Positions 1 through 7,039 of a stretch of 16,375 bases of DNA are shown piece by piece (the stretch's first letter is position 1; every line of letters starts with the position of its first letter). Source of the stretch: Malikia sp041190985 (GTDB taxonomy: Bacteria; Pseudomonadota; Gammaproteobacteria; Burkholderiales; Burkholderiaceae_C); the NCBI GenBank assembly GCA_041190985.1, contig JBEEPT010000091.1, positions 1 through 16,375 of the forward strand, in the 5' to 3' direction. The position numbers were made by a program, and so were the translations under genes. Under the pieces are notes generated by a model. That model saw only the letters and a program-made list of their open reading frames with translations, did no database searches and was not told where the DNA came from.

Positions 1-658
1 CGACCGAGCCGCCGTAGCCATCGCTGCGCTGGTTGGTGCCGTCGCGCAGGAACTGGTCGATCAGGTAGCCGTTGGCGCCGTGGATCTCCACGCCGTCGAA
101 GCCCGCGCGCATCGCGTTGGCCGCGCCGCGGCGGAACTGCTGCACCACCTCGGCGATCTCCGCCGTGCTCAGTTCGTGCGGCACCGGGATCTCGACCTTG
201 CCCTGGTGCGTGTAGGCCACCACGCCTTGCGGCGCCAGGGCCGAGGGCGCCAGCGGTTGCGTGCCGCCGGTCAGCGCCGGGTGGGTGATGCGGCCCACGT
301 GCCAGATCTGGGCCACGATCCTGGAGCCGGCCTCGTGCACGGCACGGGTGATGGACTTCCAGCCCTCGACCTGGGCATCGGAGTAGATGCCGGGCGTGGC
401 CATATAGCCCTTGCCCACGGGCGAGACCTGGGTGCCTTCGCTGATGATCAGGCCGGCATTGCTGCGCTGGCGGTAGTACTCGAGGTTGATCGCGCTGCCC
501 GGGATATCGCCGGCAGCCTCGTCGGCACGGCTGCGCGTCAGCGGCGCCATGACGACGCGGTTGGCGACTTCTATGTCGCCGATGCGCGCGGGCTGGAAGA
601 GCTTGAGGGAGTCGACGTCAGCGGCCTGGGCAAGGGCGTGGAGCAAGGGTGCATTCAT
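1..658 (-). CDS. Alkene reductase, Old Yellow Enzyme family (N-terminal 219 codons; gene runs off the window)
   Basis: FMN-dependent ene-reductase of the NemA/OYE type, expected to reduce activated C=C bonds or nitro/nitrate ester compounds with NAD(P)H in the cytosol. The reverse-strand reading begins MNAPLLHAL and shows the family's N-terminal barrel signature (NRVVMAPLTRSRA, residues 33-45), the IISEGTQVSP strand (71-80), QIWHVGR (117-123) and the diagnostic EIHGANGYLIDQFLRD block (191-206). His193 and Asn196 there are the usual substrate-binding pair, and Tyr198 matches the tyrosine that follows it in this block. The ATG at 658 is chosen because it gives the family's usual N-terminus; a second ATG four bases downstream is out of frame. 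No strong Shine-Dalgarno sequence is visible. The C-terminal flavin-binding half lies beyond base 1. The divergent LysR gene at 1261 is a likely regulator. The family call is secure; the substrate is unknown. Confidence 0.93.
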   Translation of the reverse strand, partial: MNAPLLHALAQAADVDSLKLFQPARIGDIEVANRVVMAPLTRSRADEAAGDIPGSAINLEYYRQRSNAGLIISEGTQVSPVGKGYMATPGIYSDAQVEGWKSITRAVHEAGSRIVAQIWHVGRITHPALTGGTQPLAPSALAPQGVVAYTHQGKVEIPVPHELSTAEIAEVVQQFRRGAANAMRAGFDGVEIHGANGYLIDQFLRDGTNQRSDGYGGSV

Positions 659-748
659 GATCGGAATTTCTGGCTGGAAGCCGAATGAGGGAATGAGCGC
701 ATTGTGGGCATTCCAGGACCCAAGGAATAGTCATCCGTTTTGGATAGC

Positions 749-771
749 ATTTATTCCCAACAGGAACAAAT
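749..771. promoter_or_regulatory. AT-rich inverted repeat upstream of the alkene reductase, candidate operator
   Basis: ATTTATTCC, a 5-base spacer, then GGAACAAAT: 9-base arms matching at 8 of 9 positions, in a locally AT-rich patch about 90 bp upstream of the reductase start. The size and dyad symmetry suit a LysR or MarR/TetR-type site. The divergent LysR regulator at 1261 is the obvious candidate to bind it, but that is inference. No convincing -35/-10 pair was identified beside it. Confidence 0.5.
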
Positions 772-833
772 TATCGCCACCGACAGGCCGCGCCTCGGAG
801 CCAGTCGGCGCCAGACTGGCACGCCGCATCGAA

Positions 834-1164
834 GTCGCCTGCGGCCAGAGCCATCCCGCGGGCCTGCCCGAATTCGAGACGCTGACCCTCGGTCGCCTGC
901 CGGTTCCCGCTTGGCTGGCCGGCCTGGCGGCCAGGCAGGTGCTGTCCCTGCTCGCCGGCCAGGAAGGCCACCGGCTGGCCCGGGCTGCAGCGTCGGGTGG
1001 CCGCAGGCGTGGGCGAAAGCGACCTGATGCCGGACGTCTCCGGTCTGCCGAGCTTCATGCCCGAGGCGGAACTCCAGCGCCGCTTCGGCGGCGTCGGCGC
1101 CCCGCCCTAGCAGGACATGATGCGGGCGATCGAGCGGCAGATCGCGGCTTGCGCGCTCTACCGT
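834..1164 (+). pseudogene. Possible decayed gene remnant (frameshift plus in-frame stop)
   Basis: Between the reductase and the LysR gene there is no intact gene of convincing quality. A protein-like reading is visible in two pieces. One frame reads SHPAGLPEFETLTLGRLPVPAW and on to GQEGHRLA, up to about 980. After a shift of one frame, a second piece from 982 reads LQRRVAAGVGESDLMPDV, then SFMPEAELQRRFGGVGAP. It then hits TAG at 1108-1110 and continues in frame as QDMMRAIERQIAACALYR to about 1164. The amphipathic, Burkholderiales-like composition of the pieces suggests a dead gene. I do not recognise the family. Chance open frames are common in DNA this GC-rich, so this is a low-confidence call. 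Confidence 0.3.
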
Positions 1165-1260
1165 TGCGGCTGCAGTCGACAGCTGCCCGGGACTCCAGCA
1201 CGCGCACGCGGGCCGGCGGTCCACGCTAGGATTGCGTCCCCAAAGGCATGACAAATCGAC

Positions 1261-2184
1261 ATGGACCGGCTGCGACTCATAGAAACCTTCGTCCGCGTGG
1301 TGGATTCCGGCAGCTTCTCGGCCGTCGCGCGCGAGGAACGCACGACCCAGTCGGCGATCAGCAAGCAGGTGCAGGCGCTGGAAGCCCAGATCGGCGCCAG
1401 GCTGCTGGTGCGCTCGACACGCAGCAACTCCCTGACCGAGGCCGGCCAGCTGTTCTACGAACGCTGCCTGCAGGTGCTCGACACCCTGGAGGAAGCCCGC
1501 ATCGAGGTGCAGCGCGCCGAACACGAGATCAGCGGCGTGCTGCGCGTCGCCGCGCCCGTGGCCTTCGGGCGGCTGCACATCGTGCCGCGCCTGCCGCAGT
1601 TCTACGCCCGCCACCCCCGCATCAGGATCAACCTGCAGCTCGACGACGGCTTTGTCGACCTGGTGGCGGCGGGCATCGACGTCGCGTTCCGGGTCGGCGA
1701 GCTCAAGGACAGCCGGCTGGTCGCACGCCGCATCGGCACGGCGCACCGCGCCATGCTGGCCTCGCCCGACTACCTGGCGCGCCATGGCGAACCCCTGCAC
1801 CCCGACGAACTGCGCAGGCACAACTGCCTGATCTACACCGGCCTGGCGACGCCCAGCGAATGGGGCTTCCTCGACCCGCAAGGGCAACCGCATTCGGTGC
1901 GCGTCGACGGCAATTTCGAGTCCAACAGCGCCGACGCGATCCGCCAGGCCACCTGCGAGGGCCTGGGCATCAGCTATTCGACCGTCTGGATCTACGGCGA
2001 CGACATCCGTGCCGGACGCATCCGGCCCATCCTGTCCGGCTTCCGGCCCACCCCGCTGCCGCTGAACGTGGTGTTCCAGCCCGCGCGCCGGCCCTCGCTC
2101 AAGGTCAAGAGCTTCGTCGAGTACTTCGCCGAGGCCTTCGGCCAGGACCCTGACATCGCGCAGATGCTCACGGCGCAATCATGA
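1261..2184 (+). CDS. LysR-family transcriptional regulator (CrgA-like), probable regulator of the divergent alkene reductase
   Basis: A 307-residue protein of normal LysR length. The N-terminal winged helix-turn-helix covers residues 1-60 (SGSFSAVAREERTTQSAISK, then the VQALEAQIGARLLVRSTR wing). The C-terminal effector-binding domain includes GVLRVAAPVAFGRLHIVP and RPRPSL-type ends (PARRPSLKVKSFVEYFAE). The GIDVAFRVGELKDSRLVARRIG stretch places it with the CrgA-like LysR proteins that often neighbour oxidoreductases. The ATG at 1261 starts the canonical MDRLRLIETFVRVV helix; AAAGG at 1242-1246 is a weak and rather distant ribosome binding site. The gene is transcribed away from the alkene reductase at 658, the classic arrangement for a LysR activator and its target. 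The effector is unknown. Confidence 0.92.
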   Translation: MDRLRLIETFVRVVDSGSFSAVAREERTTQSAISKQVQALEAQIGARLLVRSTRSNSLTEAGQLFYERCLQVLDTLEEARIEVQRAEHEISGVLRVAAPVAFGRLHIVPRLPQFYARHPRIRINLQLDDGFVDLVAAGIDVAFRVGELKDSRLVARRIGTAHRAMLASPDYLARHGEPLHPDELRRHNCLIYTGLATPSEWGFLDPQGQPHSVRVDGNFESNSADAIRQATCEGLGISYSTVWIYGDDIRAGRIRPILSGFRPTPLPLNVVFQPARRPSLKVKSFVEYFAEAFGQDPDIAQMLTAQS

Positions 2185-2243
2185 GCTGAGACGCGGTGCT
2201 TCGATTGACTCAAGCTATGGTTTCTTTTGAGCAATTTATATTG

Positions 2244-2262
2244 TGCACAACTTAATTGTGCA
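2244..2262. promoter_or_regulatory. OhrR operator and ohrR promoter -10
   Basis: TGCACAACTTAATTGTGCA: perfect 7-bp inverted arms TGCACAA/TTGTGCA around a 5-base AT-rich centre, the form expected for OhrR-type MarR operators. TGCACAA also lies inside the 10-bp palindrome TTGTGCACAA at 2241-2250. A good -10, TATATT at 2237-2242, abuts the site, so a bound repressor would cover the start of transcription. No clear -35 was found. Autoregulation by OhrR is the family rule; binding here is inferred. Confidence 0.75.
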
Positions 2263-2275
2263 ATACATTAACGCC

Positions 2276-2725
2276 ATGACGAGCGACAAGACCCTCATGG
2301 AACAGGCGCTGCGGCTGGACAGCCAGCTGTGCTTCGCGCTGCACTCCGCCTCGCTGGCCATGACCAGGGTCTACAAGCCGCACCTCGACGCCCTGGGCCT
2401 GACCTATCCCCAGTACGTCGTGCTGCTGGCGCTGTGGGAGCACGACGGACTGACCGTCTCCGAGCTCGGCGAACGGCTGTACCTTGACTCGGGCACGCTG
2501 ACGCCGCTGCTCAAGCGCATGGAAGCGGCGGCGCTGCTCACCCGCACCCGCGACAGCGCCGACGAGCGCCGCGTCCTGATCCGGCTGACGGACGACGGGC
2601 GCTTCCTCAAGGCCCGCGCCGAGCCGGTTCCGGGCTGCATCCTCGCCGCCACGCAATGCAGCCTGGACGAGGTCGCCGATCTGACCCGCCAGCTCAAGGC
2701 ACTGCGCGACAGGCTCAGGGCCTGA
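2276..2725 (+). CDS. ohrR: Organic hydroperoxide-sensing MarR-family repressor OhrR
   Basis: A MarR-family winged-helix repressor that senses organic hydroperoxides and controls ohr. From the ATG at 2276 it is 149 residues. RLDSQLCFALHSASLAMTRVYKPHLDALGLTYPQY carries the conserved peroxidatic Cys (Cys19 in this numbering) and the two Tyr residues that hydrogen-bond it in OhrR. The winged helix includes LYLDSGTLTPLLKRMEAA and the DSADERRV wing. Further Cys residues at 121 and 128 could form the resolving disulfide, as in two-Cys OhrR proteins. Start choice: the frame stays open to a GTG at 2243, but that lies inside the operator and next to the -10, so the ATG at 2276 is preferred; ATG 2297 is also possible. 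None has a good Shine-Dalgarno sequence. ohr follows after 62 bp. Confidence 0.9.
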   Translation: MTSDKTLMEQALRLDSQLCFALHSASLAMTRVYKPHLDALGLTYPQYVVLLALWEHDGLTVSELGERLYLDSGTLTPLLKRMEAAALLTRTRDSADERRVLIRLTDDGRFLKARAEPVPGCILAATQCSLDEVADLTRQLKALRDRLRA

Positions 2726-2787
2726 AGCCCCCGGATTCCAGTTTTCAAGTTTCGCAACCCTTTCACCACCCACCACAGGAGCCCACC

Positions 2788-3216
2788 ATGTCCAACACCC
2801 TGAACCAGGTTCTCTACACCGCCAACACCCGCACCACCGGCGGCCGCGAAGGCCGTGCCGTCTCCGACGACGGCCTGCTCGACGTCACGCTGTCGCTGCC
2901 CAAGCAGCTCGGCGGCGCCGGCACCGCGACCAACCCCGAGCAGCTGTTCGCTGCCGGCTACTCGGCCTGCTTCATCGGCGCGCTGCGCCATGTCGCCGGC
3001 ATCAAGAAGGTGGCCGTGCCGGCCGACGTCGCCGTCGACGCCAGCGTGGACATCGGCCCGATCCCCGCGGGCTTCGGCATCGCCGCCAAGCTGGTGGTGC
3101 ACCTGCCGGGCCTGGACCGCGCCGTGGCGCAGGACCTGGTCGACAGCGCGCACCAGGTCTGCCCCTATTCCAACGCCACCCGCGGCAACATCAACGTCGA
3201 CCTGACCCTGGCCTGA
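2788..3216 (+). CDS. ohr: Organic hydroperoxide resistance protein Ohr (OsmC/Ohr family thiol peroxidase)
   Basis: A 142-residue cytosolic, lipoyl-dependent thiol peroxidase that reduces organic hydroperoxides, including fatty acid and alkyl peroxides, to alcohols. The full family length is present. The two catalytic cysteines sit in their signature contexts: Cys61 in FAAGYSACFIGAL and Cys125 in HQVCPYSNATRGN. Arg20 and Glu51, which shape the active site, are also present. The ATG at 2788 has AGGAG at 2777-2781 with ideal spacing and gives the usual MSNTLNQVLYTA start; the longer open frame upstream is discarded. It lies directly downstream of ohrR, the standard sensor-enzyme pair, and is probably co-transcribed with it or induced by the same peroxide signal. 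Confidence 0.96.
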   Translation: MSNTLNQVLYTANTRTTGGREGRAVSDDGLLDVTLSLPKQLGGAGTATNPEQLFAAGYSACFIGALRHVAGIKKVAVPADVAVDASVDIGPIPAGFGIAAKLVVHLPGLDRAVAQDLVDSAHQVCPYSNATRGNINVDLTLA

Positions 3217-3293
3217 AGCAGGCCGCAAAGGAAGGCGACCCTGCCCCACCAGGTCCGGGTTGCATGTCAAGCCGTCGCATGAGGGCGGCTACG

Positions 3294-3321
3294 GGAGGCG
3301 ACCCAAAAGGTCGCCTCCTTT
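3294..3321. terminator. Bidirectional rho-independent terminator between ohr and iolB
   Basis: A perfect 10-bp stem, GGAGGCGACC/GGTCGCCTCC (3294-3303 and 3309-3318), with loop CAAAA and then TTT at 3319-3321. It lies 77 bp after ohr and 29 bp after the convergent iolB stop, so it can serve both transcripts. On the minus strand the T-run is weaker. Confidence 0.8.
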
Positions 3322-3349
3322 CGTCATTGCGGATGGGCCGAACCGGGCT

Positions 3350-4162
3350 TCACGTGCTGGGCTGCAGCATCCACTCGTGCGCCGGGTCGTTCTTGAAGAC
3401 CCAGAAGCGGTTCGGGCCGGCCATCACGTTGAGGTAGTACAGGTCGTAGCCGTGCGGCGCCACCACCGGGTGGTAGCCGCGCGGCACCATCACGACGTCG
3501 TGGTCCTCGACCGCGCAGGCCTCGTCGAGGCTGCGGTCGTCGGTGTAGACGCGCTGGAAGGCGAAGCCCTGCGGCGGGTTGAGCCGGTGGTAGTAGGTCT
3601 CCTCGAGCTGGGTCTCGAGCGGCGGCTGCTCGACGTCGTGCTTGTGCGGAGGGTAGCTCGACGAATGGCTGGCCGGCGTGAGCACCTCGACCACCAGCAG
3701 GTGCGCGGCGGTCGGGTCGTCGTGCGGCAGGATGTCGCAGACGTAGCGGGTGTTCGTGCCCTTGCCGCGCACGCTGCGCCGCATCGCGACCGGGTCGATC
3801 ACGCGCACCGCGCGCTCCTGGCCGTCGCCGGGCGCGGTGCACAGCGCGAGCTCGGCGTCGCGGCTGGCGCGCACGACCAGCGACTTGCCCGCGGGCACGT
3901 AGACCGCGGCCGGCGACACCGGGTCGAAGACGCTGTCGCGCGTGCCCAGGCCCGCATGGCTGTTGCCGTCGACCGTCACGTCGACGGTGCCGGTGAGCAC
4001 GACCAGGCAGAGCTCGCGCTCGCCGGTCGCAACGGTTTCGCTTTCTCCGGCGCCCAGCCGCAGGGCGCGGAAGCCGACGTGCGTCCAGCCGGCACGCTCG
4101 GGCGTGACGTCGACGATCTCGCGCCCGCTGCGGGCGGCCTTGGCCAGCAAATGACTCGGCAT
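3350..4162 (-). CDS. iolB: 5-deoxy-glucuronate isomerase IolB
   Basis: Converts 5-deoxy-D-glucuronate to 5-dehydro-2-deoxy-D-gluconate (EC 5.3.1.30) in myo-inositol catabolism; cytosolic. The 270 residues match the family's usual length of about 270. The bicupin fold is visible. The second cupin carries the metal-binding cluster: SSSYPPHKHD (with the two close His), the ETQLEETYYHRLNP glutamates and His, and PRGYHPVVAPHGYDLYYLNVMAG. The C-terminus RFWVFKNDPAHEW is typical. The ATG at 4162 has GGAGGA seven to eight bases upstream and lies 14 bp after the iolE stop; the frame stays open far upstream but that is shadow of iolE. It is the last gene of iolC-iolD-iolE-iolB and ends at the shared terminator. 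Confidence 0.95.
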   Translation of the reverse strand: MPSHLLAKAARSGREIVDVTPERAGWTHVGFRALRLGAGESETVATGERELCLVVLTGTVDVTVDGNSHAGLGTRDSVFDPVSPAAVYVPAGKSLVVRASRDAELALCTAPGDGQERAVRVIDPVAMRRSVRGKGTNTRYVCDILPHDDPTAAHLLVVEVLTPASHSSSYPPHKHDVEQPPLETQLEETYYHRLNPPQGFAFQRVYTDDRSLDEACAVEDHDVVMVPRGYHPVVAPHGYDLYYLNVMAGPNRFWVFKNDPAHEWMLQPST

Positions 4163-4176
4163 CTTGGTTCCTCCGC

Positions 4177-5103
4177 TCAGGCCAGGCTGTCGACCAGGCC
4201 GCGCAGGGTCTCGTAACCCTTCTTGGCGTACTGATAGCTGGGCGCCACGGCCGGATCCTGCTCGGCCTCGACCACCAGCCAGCCCTCGTAGCCGGCGTCC
4301 CTGAGCGTGCCGAGCACCTCGCGGTAGTCGATGCCGCCGTCGCCCGGCACGGTGAAGGTGCCGTTGATCACGCCGCCGAGGAAGCTCCAGCCGTCGTTGC
4401 GCGCCTGCGCGACCACGGCCTGGCGCACGTCCTTGCAGTGCACGTGCACGACCCGGCTGGCGTGCTTGCGCAGCAGCTCGACCGGGCTGGACGCGCCACC
4501 GAAGTAGGCGTGCCCGGTGTCGAACAGCAGGAAGACCTTGGCCGGATCGGTCAGCTCCATGAGCTTGTCGACGTCGGCGGGCGACTCGACGTAGGCGCCC
4601 ATGTGGTGGTGATAGGCCAGCTTGATGCCATAGGTATCGAGCAGGTGCTGGCCGAAGGCGTTCAGGCGCCGGGCGTAGGACTGCCACTGCTCCTCGCTGG
4701 CGAACTGCGGCCGCTTGCTGACCGGGGTGTCGATCTGGCCCTGGACCGTGCCGGCGCATTCGCCGTAGACCACGACCTTGACGCCGTTGTACTGCAGCTT
4801 GCTCATGTGCGCCTTGCAGCGCTCGATCTCGGCCGCCACGGCCTCGGCGTCGCTCATGCCCGGCGGCACCTCGGCCAGGAAACCCGAGTACCAGCCCGAG
4901 ACGCAGGCCAGGCCGAACTCGTCGAGCTTGGCCTTGAGCGCCGGGCCGTCCTTGGGAAACTTGTTGCCGAGCTCGAAGCCCTCGTAGCCGATCTCGGCGC
5001 CTTCCTTGAGCGCGGTCTCCAGCGGAGTCTCGCCGCCCAGCGACGGCAGGTCGTCGTTCATCCACGACAGGGGGTTGATGCCTATGCGTACGTTCCAGCT
5101 CAT
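4177..5103 (-). CDS. iolE: 2-keto-myo-inositol (myo-inosose-2) dehydratase IolE
   Basis: Dehydrates 2-keto-myo-inositol (scyllo-inosose) to 3D-trihydroxycyclohexane-1,2-dione (EC 4.2.1.44). It is a TIM-barrel protein of the xylose isomerase-like/AP endonuclease family 2 fold, 308 residues, a normal length. MSWNVRIGINPLSWMNDDLP is the hallmark IolE N-terminus. Barrel-strand metal and substrate motifs follow: VVVYGECAG, KLAYHHHMG, FLLFDTGHAYFGG, VVHVHCKDVR and WLVVEAEQDP. The ATG at 5103 has an AGGAAG ribosome binding site shortly upstream; the frame extends further upstream without family similarity. It lies 46 bp after iolD and 14 bp before iolB, consistent with one transcript. Confidence 0.96.
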   Translation of the reverse strand: MSWNVRIGINPLSWMNDDLPSLGGETPLETALKEGAEIGYEGFELGNKFPKDGPALKAKLDEFGLACVSGWYSGFLAEVPPGMSDAEAVAAEIERCKAHMSKLQYNGVKVVVYGECAGTVQGQIDTPVSKRPQFASEEQWQSYARRLNAFGQHLLDTYGIKLAYHHHMGAYVESPADVDKLMELTDPAKVFLLFDTGHAYFGGASSPVELLRKHASRVVHVHCKDVRQAVVAQARNDGWSFLGGVINGTFTVPGDGGIDYREVLGTLRDAGYEGWLVVEAEQDPAVAPSYQYAKKGYETLRGLVDSLA

Positions 5104-5149
5104 GTTCCAGCTTCCTGATTCGTTCAATGGGAAATGTTGCGGTGCTGCA

Positions 5150-7015
5150 TCAGACGCGCTGCGCCTGCTGCGCCTGCAGATAGCGGGCATGGGCTTCCTG
5201 CACCTCGACGCGGGTCGAGACTTCGGGAATGCCCACCTCCCACCAGCAGCCGCCATCGGTGGTGCGGGTATGGGTGGTGTCGATGACGATCACCTGGGTG
5301 CGCCTGGCCGCGCGCGCCTTGACCATGGCGGCCTTGAGCTCGGCCACGTCCTTCACATGCACCGCGTCGGCGCCCATGGCGCGGGCGTGCATGGCGAAGT
5401 CGATGTTGCTGCGCTCGCCGCCCTCGGGCACACAGTCGTCGAGCATGTTGTTGAAGCTCGGGCTGCCACTCTTGAGCTGCAGGCGCTCGATGCAGCCATA
5501 GCCCCGGTTGTCCAGGATGACCACGATCATCTTCTTGCCCAGCAGGATGGAGGTGGCCAGCTCGGAGTTGGCCATCATGTAGGAGCCGTCGCCCACGAAG
5601 ACGATGCTTTCCTGCCCGGGACGCGCCATCTTCACGCCCAGGCCGCCCGCGACCTCGTAGCCCATGCAGGAGTAGCCGTACTCCATGTGGTAGTTGCCGG
5701 GCTTGCCGGCGCGCCAGAGCTTGTGCAGCTCGGCCGGCAGCGTGCCGGCCGCGCACAGCGCGACGTCGTGCGCGCCGCTGTCCAGGCCGAGCTCGGCCGC
5801 CGAATCGCGCACCGCGCCGATCACCTCGGCGTCGTAGGGCCGCACGCCCTGCGGGATGTTCGTGGTCAGCGCGCCGATGCGGGCGTTGGTGTCGGCCGCG
5901 TTGCGGCGCGCGCGCTCGGTCCAGGCCGCATCGGCGGCCCAGCCCAGCAGCAGCAGAGCCAGTTGCTCGAGTCCGGTGCGGGCGTCGGCCACCAGCGCGG
6001 TGCCGCTCCACTTGCCGGCGTCATAGGGCTGCACGTTCAGGCTCAGCAGGCGCGCCTGGGGAAAGAGCGCGTGCGAGCCGGTGGTGAAGTCCTGCAGCCG
6101 GGTGCCGACCGCGAACACCAGGTCGGCCTCGCGCGCCAGTTCGTTGGCGCCCGAGACGCCGTCGACGCCGATCGCGCCGAGGTTGAGCGCATGGTCCCAG
6201 GGCAGGCTGCTCTTGCCGCCGTGCGACTCGACCACCGGCACGCCGTGCGCCTCGGCAAAGGCACGCAGCGCGTCCCAGGCCTGGCTGTAGAGCACGCCGC
6301 CGCCGGCCACGATCAGCGGCTTGCTGGAGGCGCGCAGCAGCGCCGCCGCCGCCTGCAGCTCGCGCGCGTCGGCCGGCGGACGGCGGAAGCGCAGGACCTC
6401 GGGCTGCAGGAAGCTCTCGGGGCAGTCGAAGGCCATCGCCTGCACGTCCTGCGGCAGCGAGAGGCAGGCCGGCCCGCAGTTGGCCGGGTCGGTCATCATC
6501 TGGATCGCGCGCGGCAGCGCGGTCAGGATCTGCTCGGGCCGCGTCAGGCGGTCGAAGTAGCGCGTGACCGGGCGGAAGCAGTCGCTCGCGCTGACGTCGC
6601 CCTGCGCGAAGCTCTCGATCTGCTGCAGCACCGGGTCCGGGCGGCGGGTGGCGAACACGTCGCCGGGCAGCAGCAGCACGGGCAGTCGGTTGACATGCGC
6701 CACGGCGGCGGCGGTCACCAGATTGGTCGCGCCCGGGCCGATGCTGGTGCTGACCGCCATGATGCGCTCGCGGTAGCTCGCCTTGGCGTAGGCGATGGCG
6801 GCGTGCGCCATGGTCTGCTCGTTGTGCGCGCGCCAGGTCGGCAGGCGGTCGCGCTCGGCCACCAGGGCCTCGCCCAGCCCGGCCACATTGCCGTGGCCGA
6901 AGATGGTGAAGACGCCGCCGCAATACGGCTGCACCGTGCCGTCGTGGGTTTCGATGCGCAGCGCGGCCAGGTGCTGGACCAGCGCTTGCGCCATGGTGAG
7001 TCGTCGGGTTTTCAT
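5150..7015 (-). CDS. iolD: 3D-(3,5/4)-trihydroxycyclohexane-1,2-dione hydrolase IolD (ThDP-dependent)
   Basis: Opens the cyclohexane ring to give 5-deoxy-D-glucuronate (EC 3.7.1.22), the ring-cleavage step of inositol breakdown. 621 residues with the three-domain layout of ThDP enzymes. The N-terminal pyrimidine-binding domain has the conserved Glu66 in AHNEQTMAHAAIAY and the strongly conserved FGHGNVAGLG and STSIGPGATNLVTAAAVAH. The middle domain includes LIVAGGGVLYSQA. The C-terminal domain carries the cofactor motif: GDGS at 475-478 (Asp476) through Asn503 in VVILDNRGYG. KTRRLTMAQALVQHLAAL at the N-terminus matches the family, so ATG 7015 is taken; ATG 6994 is an alternative. Neither has a clear Shine-Dalgarno sequence, and translation may be coupled to iolC, whose stop is 24 bp upstream. 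Confidence 0.97.
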   Translation of the reverse strand: MKTRRLTMAQALVQHLAALRIETHDGTVQPYCGGVFTIFGHGNVAGLGEALVAERDRLPTWRAHNEQTMAHAAIAYAKASYRERIMAVSTSIGPGATNLVTAAAVAHVNRLPVLLLPGDVFATRRPDPVLQQIESFAQGDVSASDCFRPVTRYFDRLTRPEQILTALPRAIQMMTDPANCGPACLSLPQDVQAMAFDCPESFLQPEVLRFRRPPADARELQAAAALLRASSKPLIVAGGGVLYSQAWDALRAFAEAHGVPVVESHGGKSSLPWDHALNLGAIGVDGVSGANELAREADLVFAVGTRLQDFTTGSHALFPQARLLSLNVQPYDAGKWSGTALVADARTGLEQLALLLLGWAADAAWTERARRNAADTNARIGALTTNIPQGVRPYDAEVIGAVRDSAAELGLDSGAHDVALCAAGTLPAELHKLWRAGKPGNYHMEYGYSCMGYEVAGGLGVKMARPGQESIVFVGDGSYMMANSELATSILLGKKMIVVILDNRGYGCIERLQLKSGSPSFNNMLDDCVPEGGERSNIDFAMHARAMGADAVHVKDVAELKAAMVKARAARRTQVIVIDTTHTRTTDGGCWWEVGIPEVSTRVEVQEAHARYLQAQQAQRV

Positions 7016-7039
7016 GGACTGTGCGGGATCGGTTTCACT

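Noticed and set aside
3350..5065. An iolE-iolB fusion protein suggested by a continuous minus-strand frame
   Set aside because: The frame upstream of 4162 is not the iolE frame and has no family similarity. iolB has its own strong ribosome binding site and a canonical N-terminus, and iolE has its own stop at 4177.
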